Shown here: positions 1-8,371 of the stretch, piece by piece | Layout of the letters: every line of letters begins with the position of its first letter | How positions within the stretch are numbered: the first letter of the stretch is position 1 | Assembly (NCBI RefSeq): GCF_028682475.1 | Contig: NZ_JANHLE010000008.1 | Span: 150,724-214,723, forward strand | Length of the DNA: 64,000 nucleotides | Reading direction: 5' to 3' | DNA from: Pseudomonas putida | GTDB lineage: Bacteria > Pseudomonadota > Gammaproteobacteria > Pseudomonadales > Pseudomonadaceae | Notes under the pieces: generated by a model | What the model saw: the letters and a program-made list of their open reading frames with translations, nothing else | Told to the model about the DNA's origin: nothing | Database searches by the model: none | Translations under genes and position numbers: made by a program

Positions 1-338
1 GCAACGGGCTGTTGGCGCGCCAGCGTTGGACCGAGCGGCTCGCCTGGTTGCTGCCCGGTGTCGCGACGCAAGGTGTGTTGCATCATCTGGCCGCCACCGA
101 CCAGCATGCGCAGCTGGCCTACCAGGACGCCACCGCACGCTTCCACCAACAGATCCGTGCGTTCTATTACCCCTACCTGTTCAATGATCGCCTTTTTGGC
201 TTGAGTGACTTTGCCCAGCGACCGGTGTTCTTGCCGCATCATGTGAGGTCGGCAGGCTGGACAGCTGACACGCTGGTGCTGATGCTGATCTCGGTACTGA
301 TGCTCGGTTTGGGCTTGAGGTCGCTGCGTTGGCACTGA
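1..338 (+). CDS. ABC-2 type transporter permease, DUF3526 family (3' part only)
   Basis: The reading frame is open to the left edge of the window, so this is the C-terminal part of a longer gene. About 110 residues are visible. They end in a hydrophobic segment (LVLMLISVLMLGLGL) followed by a short basic tail, as expected for the last membrane helix of a permease. The soluble stretch before it, with an N-G-L-L-A-R-Q-R-W start and an Arg/Tyr-rich middle, fits the periplasmic part of DUF3526 permeases of ABC-2 export systems. That assignment rests on resemblance only. The partner ATPase and the substrate lie outside the window. Confidence 0.55.
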   Translation, partial: NGLLARQRWTERLAWLLPGVATQGVLHHLAATDQHAQLAYQDATARFHQQIRAFYYPYLFNDRLFGLSDFAQRPVFLPHHVRSAGWTADTLVLMLISVLMLGLGLRSLRWH

Positions 339-353
339 CGCGGGCTGCAATCT

Positions 354-487
354 CTGTAGGAGCGGGACTTGCCCGCGATCTGCCGCAAAGCGGCAGCAAA
401 CCCGAACGACGCGGTAAATCAGGAAAATCGCGAATTCAGTATTTGCGGCCGCTACGCGCCCGATCGCGGATAAATCCGCTCCTACAG
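354..487. repeat. REP-type inverted pair with internal hairpin
   Basis: Two inverted REP-like arms at 354-379 (CTGTAGGAGCGGGACTTGCC and on) and 463-487 flank about 80 bases. A perfect 7-bp hairpin, CTGCCGC-AAA-GCGGCAG, lies at 380-396. The pair sits between the convergent ends of the permease and the left adhesin gene and may also act as a transcription terminator. The arms differ from the GTGGGAG-type REPs elsewhere in the window, so this is a second REP subfamily. Confidence 0.7.
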
Positions 488-576
488 GGTGGAGGTTGAG
501 CGACACCTCAGCTATCCAGCTGTCGTGCCTCTAGCCCGTCCAGCAACGCATCGAGCAGCGCCATGGCCATGGCTAC

Positions 577-1704
577 CTACTGGTAGATAAGGGTAAAGGT
601 CGCCGAAGCATTCGCCGGGCCAGGAGTTACCTTGCTTGAGGTCTGCAGGTAGCGGGCCCGCAAGGGGATGGTGTAGTTGCCTTGTTCGCTTTGCAAGTAG
701 AAGTCGGTATCGCGGACAGTTGCCAGCGGCAGCGGGATGCCGTAGCCGTCGGCGATCTGCACACCAATACCTGTTGCTGCGGGGGCCGTGCTGGATCCGC
801 TCGGGTCAAGGCTGAGCACTCCGTTCCTGGCGTTTATCGCAGGGCGAGCCGGATCGATGTGCAGCTGCAAGTTGTTGTCCGTACGGTATCCAGGATAGCC
901 GTCACCACCTGGATTTTTTCCCCCTTGCGAGATCCAGGTTGAAGCGCTCTCGGCGTACGTACCATGGAAGGCCGGGCAGTTGTTCAAGGCAATGTTGAAG
1001 TCCTTCCAGCCGGTAGCACTACCTACCTTTGTAAAGGTTTTGCTCAGATGTGTACCCATCGGTACCACCACATCGGGAGTTTTGCAGGTATTCGCTACGA
1101 TTTGAATGTTCCCCGAATGGTTCACCTTGTAGAGCAACATCCGCGCGTCGCCAAAGAAGCCCTGCAGTGTGATTTGAGGCAACCGGTTGCCGCGAAGCAC
1201 ACCGGGGCTGACCTCACCGATCTTGATCAGGACCAGCTCGAAGGAGGACTTTTCACGCGTAACGTCCTGGACACAGCGGTGACCAGCATCACAAGTGACT
1301 GGTCTCATAGTCGAGGTCATCGGCAGTACACCGTCCAGTTGACTCTTGAACGCCACCCCAATACCAGAGATATCGGTCTTGTAGACCTTGTTGGCGTAAG
1401 GACCCGTTGACCAGTTGGCCTTGGGATACATGGCGCTGACGGTGTACTCGAACCATCTTTGGAATGGCGCGAACTCACAAACCACTGTAGTTAACTGGCT
1501 TGTGTTGAGCATGAAGGTCTGGCGAAACACCTCTGTACCCAACGGCAGGTCACGGCCTACGGTGATAGCCGAGATCTGCAACGGCATAGTGCCGTCAGGT
1601 GGCTCGACGCCTTCGTACTTACAGGTAACAGCCATGGCTGATACGGCCATGCTCCACAATATCGCAGCCATCAGTATCGATTTTATCAGCGTACCTATGT
1701 TCAT
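577..1704 (-). CDS. Two-domain fimbrial tip adhesin of the left chaperone/usher operon
   Basis: Exported protein of 375 residues with a signal peptide ending near AVSAMA (residues 1-25). The length and order suit a FimH-like adhesin: an N-terminal receptor-binding domain (about 26-200) joined to a C-terminal pilin domain (about 205-375). The pilin domain has a cysteine pair (NTC...NNC) and ends in the alternating hydrophobic strand ASATFTLIYQ that chaperones and ushers recognise. The start codon overlaps the usher stop (ATGA at 1701-1704), so translation is coupled and it is the last gene of the operon. The DNA of the N-terminal domain looks less GC-rich than the usher. The receptor cannot be predicted. 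Confidence 0.8.
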   Translation of the reverse strand: MNIGTLIKSILMAAILWSMAVSAMAVTCKYEGVEPPDGTMPLQISAITVGRDLPLGTEVFRQTFMLNTSQLTTVVCEFAPFQRWFEYTVSAMYPKANWSTGPYANKVYKTDISGIGVAFKSQLDGVLPMTSTMRPVTCDAGHRCVQDVTREKSSFELVLIKIGEVSPGVLRGNRLPQITLQGFFGDARMLLYKVNHSGNIQIVANTCKTPDVVVPMGTHLSKTFTKVGSATGWKDFNIALNNCPAFHGTYAESASTWISQGGKNPGGDGYPGYRTDNNLQLHIDPARPAINARNGVLSLDPSGSSTAPAATGIGVQIADGYGIPLPLATVRDTDFYLQSEQGNYTIPLRARYLQTSSKVTPGPANASATFTLIYQ

Positions 1705-4298
1705 AGCTTCACCTTCTGCATATGCGTGGCAGGCACGTTCTCTGCGACCTGTTTACCGGCCGCACACACTGCATCCACTTGTATAAGATGTTGGTCGGCG
1801 TCTGCGCTGGCAGGGATGATCAGCGCGCACTGCTGATCGACCTTGCTGCCCCAGTTGATCAGCAAGCGTCGCGTCTCGGGTTTGACCCGCGCATAGAGCT
1901 GCCCCCCCTGCCCGACCATGCCCACCGAGGTGCCTTCACCATCGGTCACCCCAGCGCCAAATGGCAAGGCGCTGCCATCGTCCAGGCGCACGTTAAGCAG
2001 CACCGCCCGGCCCTGATTGGTGCCGTATTTCAGATGCACCACAGCACCCGCGCGTGGCGCCACCTGGTGGCTGGTCTCGCTCAATTCGACGTTCAGTGAG
2101 ATGCCTACCGGGTCGATCGCCACTTCGTTGAGTTCGTACGGACGCAGGTACGGCACCACGGCGTTGCCGCGGCTGTCGAGCTTGAGGCCGGGGTAACCGG
2201 TGACCTTCGCCCCTTCGGCGCCCGGGGCACTGACCACGGCCATGGTTTCGCCGCGATAAGGCGTCAAGGTCACGCCTTCACTGTGGGCAACCACGCTGCC
2301 ACTGGCACCAACCGAAGTGCTGGTGTAACCCTCACCGCGTCCCACACTGGCACTGAGCATGGCGCTCGCGCCGGTGTACTGGCCATTGAAAGTAGCGTTG
2401 TTGCTGTTGCCGGCACCATCGTGGCCAATGGTTGCGCCATAGCCATACTGGCGGTCGGCACCGGCCGTACCACTGAGACTGGCCTGCTGGTTGTAATGGC
2501 CCTGGCTGTCACGGCCAACCTGGGTCATCAGTTGTGGGCCATAGCCCGAACCGCCGAATTCCAGGGGCATGCTCATGGTCAGCAGATAGCTGTTTTCCAT
2601 GTCGCCCAGCCCCATGCGGCTGCGGTTGGCGTTGAGGCTGAAGCTGACCCGGTTGAACTGCTTGCTGTAGCTGAACTGGTACTGCACGTCACGACCGGGC
2701 AGGTCCCAATAGTTTTGCGCATAACCACTGAGCGCGACTTGCCCCCACGGCCCCAGACTCTGGTCGGCACTCACCGACAGGCGACTGCGAGGTCGCCCGA
2801 TTGCAGTGGTGCCCCAGCCGTTCTTTTCGCCTTCAAGCAACTGCAAGGCGTTGCTGAAGTCCAGATAGCCATCGGTAGAAAACCGGTAGGCCGCCACCGA
2901 GAAGTTACTGCCGGTGCTGAGGATGTTCTTGCTATAGGACAGGCGCATGCTCTGCCCTTTCGAGGTGCCGGCGTCAAGCGCAGTCTGGGCGTGGGTGACA
3001 TCCACAGCCATGGCACCGATCGGCGTGCCGAATGCCAGGCCGGTGAGCACCGCCATATAGTCATCACTCGATTGCACACCGCCGTAGCCGGTGAAGGTGT
3101 TGTTCAAGCCATATTGCAATGTGCCCTGCAGCAACCGGGCCTGATCATCGATGTAGTTGTTGCGGGTCTCGCCAATGGTAAGGCTGAAGCGTGAGGTGCC
3201 CGGGCGCAGCAACTGGCTGACCGAGGCATAGGGCACGATAAAATTCTGTTCAGTACCATCGGCTTCGGAAACGGTGACACTGAGGTCGCCGCCGTAGCCG
3301 GTGGAATACAGGTCGTCGATCACGAAAGCGCCCGGGGCTACGGTGGTTTCCAGCAAGACGTTGCCGGCCTGGCGGATGGTCACCCGTGCGTTGGTGCGAG
3401 CAATGCCACGGACCACTGGGGCATAACCGCGCAAGGAGTCGGGCAACATGCGATCGTCGCTGGCCAGTTGCACACCGCGGTATGACAAGGTGTCGAAAAT
3501 ATCACCGCTGGTGTTGGACTCCCCCACCAACAACTGGCTTTTCAGCGCCGTGATGTCGCGTTGGGCGTAGCTGTCCAGAGCCTGGTACTTGTTGCCCAGA
3601 CGCGGTTGCCAGCTCATCGAGCCGTTATGGCGCAGGCGCCAGTCGCCCAGGTTGAGGCCGGTATTGAGGCCGAGAAACGCCGAGTCGTAGTGACCATCAC
3701 GGGTCTTGTTGCGATTGCCGTTGAAGTTGTAGCTCAGCATGCCGGCGGTGACGCCGCGGTCCCACAGTTCCGGGCTGACATAGCCACGGGCGTTACGCTT
3801 GAGCGATGCTTGAGGAATGCTGATGTCGAGAATCTGCTCCTCGGGTGAAAAGCTCGCACTGGCCCCAGGGATCAGGCTCACTATCGATGGGCAGGCCTGG
3901 CTTTCAAGAATCTGGCTGGCTTCGGGCGTCAAGCGCGTCATCTGTACCCCCAGGCGCTCAAGCAAGGCAGTGGTCATGCAGATAACCGGTTTGCTGCCAT
4001 CTTTCTCGGCGTCAATCCGAATGTCCTGACGACTGCTCAGCAGACCATTGAGCTTGACGTCGGCACGGTATTGACCAGGCATGATCGGGTTGCCGGCCTG
4101 GTAGGCACTAAGGTCAAGATTGCGCGAGTCTTCGGGCAGGAAGGCATCATTGAACTGAATGTCCTCTGCCAGTACGCCTTGCCCTACCCCGGCACCAAGC
4201 GCAACCGTCAACATCTTGCGAATCAAGGCCGCTAGCGAATTCAAGGCGAAGCCGGGCTCCGCCCGCAGGAAATACCTGGAGCTGGATGTGGTAGGCAT
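1701..4298 (-). CDS. Fimbrial outer-membrane usher (FimD/PapC family)
   Basis: The 865 residues match the usual usher length. After an N-terminal signal segment (cleavage near VLAEDIQFN, residue 45) comes the usher N-domain with the family pattern F-N-x-x-F...LDLSAYQ...PGQYRADVKLNG. A 24-strand beta-barrel with plug (roughly 150-680) follows; its LRGYAPVVRGIARTNA motif is diagnostic. Two C-terminal domains end with a cysteine-containing module (QQCALIIP...DAVC). It forms the outer-membrane pore that recruits chaperone-subunit complexes and assembles the pilus. It lies between the chaperone gene (35-bp gap) and the adhesin gene (4-bp overlap). Its partners are probably these neighbours rather than the right-hand operon. 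Confidence 0.95.
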   Translation of the reverse strand: MPTTSSSRYFLRAEPGFALNSLAALIRKMLTVALGAGVGQGVLAEDIQFNDAFLPEDSRNLDLSAYQAGNPIMPGQYRADVKLNGLLSSRQDIRIDAEKDGSKPVICMTTALLERLGVQMTRLTPEASQILESQACPSIVSLIPGASASFSPEEQILDISIPQASLKRNARGYVSPELWDRGVTAGMLSYNFNGNRNKTRDGHYDSAFLGLNTGLNLGDWRLRHNGSMSWQPRLGNKYQALDSYAQRDITALKSQLLVGESNTSGDIFDTLSYRGVQLASDDRMLPDSLRGYAPVVRGIARTNARVTIRQAGNVLLETTVAPGAFVIDDLYSTGYGGDLSVTVSEADGTEQNFIVPYASVSQLLRPGTSRFSLTIGETRNNYIDDQARLLQGTLQYGLNNTFTGYGGVQSSDDYMAVLTGLAFGTPIGAMAVDVTHAQTALDAGTSKGQSMRLSYSKNILSTGSNFSVAAYRFSTDGYLDFSNALQLLEGEKNGWGTTAIGRPRSRLSVSADQSLGPWGQVALSGYAQNYWDLPGRDVQYQFSYSKQFNRVSFSLNANRSRMGLGDMENSYLLTMSMPLEFGGSGYGPQLMTQVGRDSQGHYNQQASLSGTAGADRQYGYGATIGHDGAGNSNNATFNGQYTGASAMLSASVGRGEGYTSTSVGASGSVVAHSEGVTLTPYRGETMAVVSAPGAEGAKVTGYPGLKLDSRGNAVVPYLRPYELNEVAIDPVGISLNVELSETSHQVAPRAGAVVHLKYGTNQGRAVLLNVRLDDGSALPFGAGVTDGEGTSVGMVGQGGQLYARVKPETRRLLINWGSKVDQQCALIIPASADADQHLIQVDAVCAAGKQVAENVPATHMQKVKL

Positions 4299-4333
4299 AG
4301 GTAACTCGCGAGCAATATCGTCTGAAGGGTGAA

Positions 4334-5080
4334 TCAGGGCTTGAGCGCTTTACGCGTCGGCACCAGCGCCCCGTAATCGTTGATGGCGTTGAACGCCACC
4401 TGGGCATTGCCACCCGGTAAAGCGTTGGGCTTTTCCAACGCAAACTGGCGCGTTTCACCCGGCCCGACCATGCCATCGGTGCCACGATTGCGCTGTGCTC
4501 CGGCAACCAGTTCAAGCTCTACCACGGAGACGTGGAACGCCGACGGGTTGAATGCCTGCAAGGCCATGCCCTGCCCCTTACTGGCCGGCACCACTTGCCA
4601 TTGCACTTGTTCGATTGCCTCGGTCGGCGTGCCCGGCAGACCATCAGGGCGATAGAACAGCTTGATCCGCGAACGGAACGCCATCTGCAGCATGTTTTGC
4701 GCCTCGGCATCCTGGGGCTTGGGTGGAATTTCCAGCACATTGAGCCAGAACACTGACTCTTTGTTCGCTGCCAGCGCCGCGCCGGTAAACATCACCCGCA
4801 AACTCTGGCCTTTACCCGGATCGATGCGCGCCACCGGTGGCGACAGCACAAACGGCGCCTTGGAGTTAGTAGGCGTGGATTCGGCATTACCGGTATCGAT
4901 CCATGACTGGGTCAAAGCCGGTTGCGAGCCGTTGTTGTTGAGCTTAACGGTAATTTCTTTTTGCCCGGCCGGGTAAACCAGTCGGGTACCAGTGATCACT
5001 ACACCGGCCACCGCCTGAGAACAGCTCAGCGCTAACAGACTGACCAGTAACAGCTGTTTGAATGGACGTTTGTAAAACAT
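4334..5080 (-). CDS. Periplasmic fimbrial chaperone (PapD/FimC family)
   Basis: 248 residues with a signal peptide (to about AVAG, residue 26) and two Ig-like domains. The family's conserved subunit-anchoring residues are visible: Arg in GTRLVYP at the start of strand A1, and Lys in RSRIKLFYRP at the domain junction, followed by P-x-G-L-P. The N-domain also has the RVMFTG and FWLNVLEIPPKP motifs typical of these chaperones. It binds pilin subunits in the periplasm by donor-strand complementation and delivers them to the usher encoded next. The gap to the major pilin gene upstream contains a hairpin, which probably lowers expression of this gene relative to the pilin. Confidence 0.93.
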   Translation of the reverse strand: MFYKRPFKQLLLVSLLALSCSQAVAGVVITGTRLVYPAGQKEITVKLNNNGSQPALTQSWIDTGNAESTPTNSKAPFVLSPPVARIDPGKGQSLRVMFTGAALAANKESVFWLNVLEIPPKPQDAEAQNMLQMAFRSRIKLFYRPDGLPGTPTEAIEQVQWQVVPASKGQGMALQAFNPSAFHVSVVELELVAGAQRNRGTDGMVGPGETRQFALEKPNALPGGNAQVAFNAINDYGALVPTRKALKP

Positions 5081-5106
5081 ATGAAAGCCCTGCTAGCCCC
5101 TCGAAT

Positions 5107-5135
5107 CACGCCCCTTCCCAGAAGAAAAGGGCGTG
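5107..5135 (-). terminator. Hairpin between left major pilin and chaperone genes
   Basis: Arms CACGCCC (5107-5113) and GGGCGTG (5129-5135) can pair around a 15-base loop. It lies directly after the major pilin stop and before the chaperone start, where fimbrial operons often carry a partial terminator or RNA-stabilising structure. I see no long T run after it on the minus strand. Confidence 0.5.
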
Positions 5136-5151
5136 GACTTTTGTCTGCCGC

Positions 5152-5700
5152 TTACGGGTAAGCGATGGAGTAAGTCACGGAGCTGGTTACGGTGCCGGCA
5201 GCGGCTACGTCTTGCGCGTAGTACTGCACACCATAAGGCAGAAGCGCGCTACCTGAAGCAATATCAATCTGGGTGGTGGCGGTTCTTTGCGACTCATGCC
5301 CGGCTTTGATTGCGTTGTTGGCGTTAGCGCTGCTGGTATCGACCAATTGCAACTGCACGCCCTTTGCCGTGCCACCAACGTTTTTCAGGTTACCGCTGCT
5401 AGGATCGACAGAGCTGCCGGCTTCGAAGAAGGTATAGGCTTTTTTCGAGGCCGCACCGCACTCGCTCAGCTCCATGGTGAATCCGGTCAGGCCTGCGACC
5501 TGGCCCTTGGTGCCCAGGGTTTTGGCCGCGACAGCTGGCAAGGTGACAGTGCTGGAGTTACTACCCCCGTTGACTTTGACAACACAGGTTTCGGCTTTGA
5601 CTTCACCGTTGAACGTGATGGTGCCGTCCCCCGCCGCCATGGCGAAAGGCGTCGAGCCGGCAGCGATCATTAGTGCAAGAAGGCGGGATTTGTAATGCAT
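5152..5700 (-). CDS. Major fimbrial subunit (FimA family), left operon
   Basis: I chose the start ATG at 5700 rather than further upstream because it follows a GGAG Shine-Dalgarno sequence and begins a signal peptide (MHYKSRLLALMIAAGSTPFAMA). The mature protein of about 160 residues starts with the donor strand DGTITFNGEV. It has the Cys pair (AETC... and LSEC...) of classical pilins and ends SSVTYSIAYP with the penultimate aromatic residue. Length and Ala/Thr/Ser/Gly-rich composition suit a major rod subunit. It is the first gene of the operon pilin-chaperone-usher-adhesin and is preceded by two candidate regulator palindromes (5813-5826 and 5921-5934). Confidence 0.9.
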   Translation of the reverse strand: MHYKSRLLALMIAAGSTPFAMAAGDGTITFNGEVKAETCVVKVNGGSNSSTVTLPAVAAKTLGTKGQVAGLTGFTMELSECGAASKKAYTFFEAGSSVDPSSGNLKNVGGTAKGVQLQLVDTSSANANNAIKAGHESQRTATTQIDIASGSALLPYGVQYYAQDVAAAGTVTSSVTYSIAYP

Positions 5701-5812
5701 GAAAGAACTCCGAGAGAACGATTGTTGTGCTGTTAGTTGCGCACGCTCATGAACGGTAGCGATCATGATTTGTTGCGTGACCAAGTGTAAGTAGCAGGAC
5801 AGCCGCTCAATA

Positions 5813-5826
5813 TAGGAGTGGTCCGA
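5813..5826. promoter_or_regulatory. Degenerate RcsB-box-like palindrome before left pilin gene
   Basis: TAGGAGTGGTCCGA matches the TAGGAR-N2-YTCCTA pattern seen at other promoters in this island, with two mismatches in the right arm. It lies about 113 bases upstream of the pilin start codon. Confidence 0.4.
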
Positions 5827-5855
5827 AAATCATTCCGACACTTCAAGGTATAACA

Positions 5856-5875
5856 AGCAGGGTGAGTACCCTGCT
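5856..5875 (-). terminator. Candidate terminator after the hybrid kinase operon
   Basis: Perfect 8-bp stem AGCAGGGT-GAGT-ACCCTGCT. It sits 118 bases past the second kinase's stop and before the left pilin gene, which is on the same strand. The T content after it is weak (TTGTTAT on the minus strand), so termination may be incomplete. Confidence 0.5.
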
Positions 5876-5920
5876 GAGCTCCAAAATAAATTAACCATCA
5901 GTTTTCAGGATCACGGTCTA

Positions 5921-5934
5921 TAGGAGTGCTCCTA
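5921..5934. promoter_or_regulatory. RcsB-box-like palindrome (TAGGAGTGCTCCTA)
   Basis: Perfect 6-bp arms around a 2-bp centre. The following CTAAAAACAAC resembles CTAAAAGTTAAC and CTAAAAGTAAC that follow the copies at 12400 and 13900, so the shared element is longer than the palindrome. It lies between the kinase stop and the left pilin gene, about 220 bases upstream of the pilin start. Confidence 0.6.
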
Positions 5935-5993
5935 AAAACAACCCCGGCGTTGCAAAGTTAATTACGCACCTTAGTTAAAACCCAATTTAAACG

Positions 5994-8369
5994 CTACGCC
6001 GGGATATCAGTCAGGGCATGCCACTGCTCGACAAGCATGCGCAAGTACGTCGCCGTTTCGGCGTTGCGCCAATCTGTCTGAAACCGCACTGTTTGTTCCA
6101 GTGTTGCAGCCGCTGCGGCCAGATCAGTCCATGACAGCGCCAACGCCGCGCCGTGCAAGCGATGAGCCGCATGCACGGCGCGGGTCTGATCGCCCAGCGC
6201 TACCGCCTCAAGCAGATGACTCAGGTCGGCACGCAGTTCCTCGTGCACGGCCGAAAGCTCCATCACCTGGGGCGTGAGGCCTTGCCCCTGCGGCACCAGC
6301 GGTAGGTCACACCACAGTTCGATGACTTCCTGCAATTTGGCCAGGCGGATCGGCTTGCTCAGCACGCCGTCCATACCTGCATCGAAACAGCGCTCAAGGT
6401 GCTCATTACCGGTCAACGCCGAGATGGCGATGATCGGACAGTATGTCCTTTCCAGGCTTTGCTCCAGCTCACGGAATTCAGCGGCCAGGCTGTAACCATC
6501 CTGGTCTGGCAGATCGCAGTCCATCAGCACCAGATTGACTGGCTGCTGGCTGAACACTGCCAGTCCTTGCGCGGCGTCCTCTGCGAGTAATACTTCGCAG
6601 CCAAAGCCCTCTATCTGTGCACGCAGTACGTGTCGGTTGGCCTGCGTGTCTTCCACCACCAGCACGCGCAGGCCGCTGACCGCCGAAGTGTCGGCAGTGA
6701 CAGGCTGCTGCGCTTCGGTTGCGCCAGGCAAATCTTGTGTTGCTGCCAACTCTACCGGCAACACCACCTCGACCGTCGTACCAACTCCCTGCGTGCTGCT
6801 GAGCGTGAGTTTACCGCGCATCAATTTCACCAGGCGCCGGCAGACCACCAGCCCCAGGCCGGTTCCGCCGGTGCGCTTGAATGCGTTACGTGACCGGGCA
6901 TAAGGTCGGAACAACGACTGCAGTGCCTGCGGCGACAGGCCAATGCCACTGTCCACGATGCGCATCAGCAACTGCCGGGTAGTGGCCGTCGGCCCCTCCA
7001 GCAGCTGCAGCTGAACCTCGACCCGACCGGCGTCGGTGAACTTGATCGCATTGCTGATCAGGTTGCGCACGATCTGGGCCACGCGCAGGTCATCGAGCAT
7101 CAATGGCGCGATAGCGCGCTCGCCGCTGAATGTCAGCACCAGGCCTTTCTCATCAGCATGCAGCTGATAGCTGTCTATCTCGCGTTGCACCAGCCCCGGC
7201 ACGTCTATCGGCTCCAGGCTGAGCTTGAGTTGGCCGGCATCCATCCTCGATATGTCCAGCACATCATCCACCAAGCGCAGGAGCGTGGTTGCGCCGTTGT
7301 TGGCCAGACCAGTGAAATGCCGCTGCTGCTCGTCGAGGGGGGTATGCTCGAGCAACTCCACCGCTGCCAGCACCGCATTCATGGGCGAGCGGATCTCATG
7401 GCTCATTACAGCCAGGAACATGGCTTTCTCTTGTTCGTTTTGCATCGCCCGGCGACGTTGCTGGCGGCTTTGCCAAACCAGGGCCAGCAACAACAGCACA
7501 ACCGACAGCAACATCCATAGCTCGCCGTCATAGTGTTCGGCGATGGTTGTGAGGGGCGGAATGTCCAGGTTCATATCGGCAAACCAATCGTCAAAGATTG
7601 CTTTGCGCTCATCTGCGGTAATGGAGGCCAGCGCCTTCTCCAGTATGGAAAGCAGGAGGGCCTGGTCGTCACGCACCGCCATACTGACACCCGTATGCAG
7701 TGCAGGTATTACACCGGAAACCTGCAGCACGCCCTGGAACTGTCGGGACAGGTAGGGAATCAGCAACCACTCCGAAGCAACAGCGGCGTCGGCTTGCCCC
7801 TCCTGAACCATCACCATCATATCCACCGCATTCTCGGCGATGATGATCGTTACCCCTGGCGCTTGATTGCGCAAGAATGCGCTGTACTCGTCCCGCGCCA
7901 ATATCACCAGCGTCTTGCCTGCCATTTGTCCCAGCTCAACGATGGGCTGATCGCCAAAGCGGCTGACAAGAACGGTCGAGCTGTTGTTGTAGCGGGTGGT
8001 GTAGGCCAAGCCGACATCGTCGGCTATAGCTGCAGCCCTGCGCCGCGTGGACAGCAAGTCAATCTCGCCGTTGATCAACAGATCTTTACGCGCGCTTCGT
8101 GAAGTGGTGGTGGTCACTAACTCGAATCGCAGCCCCGTGCGCAGTCCGATCATCCGCAGGTACTTGGAGGACAGCCCTCGCAATTCCTTGCCATTCAGGT
8201 ATTCGAACGGCACAAGCTTGTCAAACACACCTACGCGCAGCAGCGGATGGGCAGCAATCCAGTCGCGTTCCTGCGCAGTCAGTTCCAATCGCGAGGGGGT
8301 GGCGTTTACGCCTGGCGACGCCAGGCTTGCCGCCAGGGCGAATGTCAGCAGTAGACGACGAAGGAACAT
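5994..8369 (-). CDS. BvgS/EvgS-type hybrid sensor kinase with HPt domain (second of tandem pair)
   Basis: About 791 residues from the ATG at 8369, which starts a clear signal peptide (MFLRRLLLTFALAAS); an in-frame ATG at 8390 is possible. Order: periplasmic Venus-flytrap domain of SBP_bac_3 type (about 25-265), one membrane helix (about 284-300), HisKA with phospho-acceptor His324 in MSHEIRSPMNA, HATPase with G-T-G-L-G-L, receiver with LVLMDCDLPDQDG (about 570-690), and HPt with AAHRLHGAAL. This is a full internal His-Asp-His phosphorelay that would hand phosphate to a separate response regulator. The RcsB-type regulators upstream in the same operon are the obvious targets. It begins 2 bases after the stop of the first kinase. 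Confidence 0.9.
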   Translation of the reverse strand: MFLRRLLLTFALAASLASPGVNATPSRLELTAQERDWIAAHPLLRVGVFDKLVPFEYLNGKELRGLSSKYLRMIGLRTGLRFELVTTTTSRSARKDLLINGEIDLLSTRRRAAAIADDVGLAYTTRYNNSSTVLVSRFGDQPIVELGQMAGKTLVILARDEYSAFLRNQAPGVTIIIAENAVDMMVMVQEGQADAAVASEWLLIPYLSRQFQGVLQVSGVIPALHTGVSMAVRDDQALLLSILEKALASITADERKAIFDDWFADMNLDIPPLTTIAEHYDGELWMLLSVVLLLLALVWQSRQQRRRAMQNEQEKAMFLAVMSHEIRSPMNAVLAAVELLEHTPLDEQQRHFTGLANNGATTLLRLVDDVLDISRMDAGQLKLSLEPIDVPGLVQREIDSYQLHADEKGLVLTFSGERAIAPLMLDDLRVAQIVRNLISNAIKFTDAGRVEVQLQLLEGPTATTRQLLMRIVDSGIGLSPQALQSLFRPYARSRNAFKRTGGTGLGLVVCRRLVKLMRGKLTLSSTQGVGTTVEVVLPVELAATQDLPGATEAQQPVTADTSAVSGLRVLVVEDTQANRHVLRAQIEGFGCEVLLAEDAAQGLAVFSQQPVNLVLMDCDLPDQDGYSLAAEFRELEQSLERTYCPIIAISALTGNEHLERCFDAGMDGVLSKPIRLAKLQEVIELWCDLPLVPQGQGLTPQVMELSAVHEELRADLSHLLEAVALGDQTRAVHAAHRLHGAALALSWTDLAAAAATLEQTVRFQTDWRNAETATYLRMLVEQWHALTDIPA

Positions 8370-8371
8370 AC

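Noticed and set aside
5701..5993. Invertible promoter element of the fimS type before the left pilin gene
   Set aside because: No FimB/FimE-like recombinase is encoded and I found no matching inverted repeats flanking the promoter. The palindromes present fit a regulator site better.
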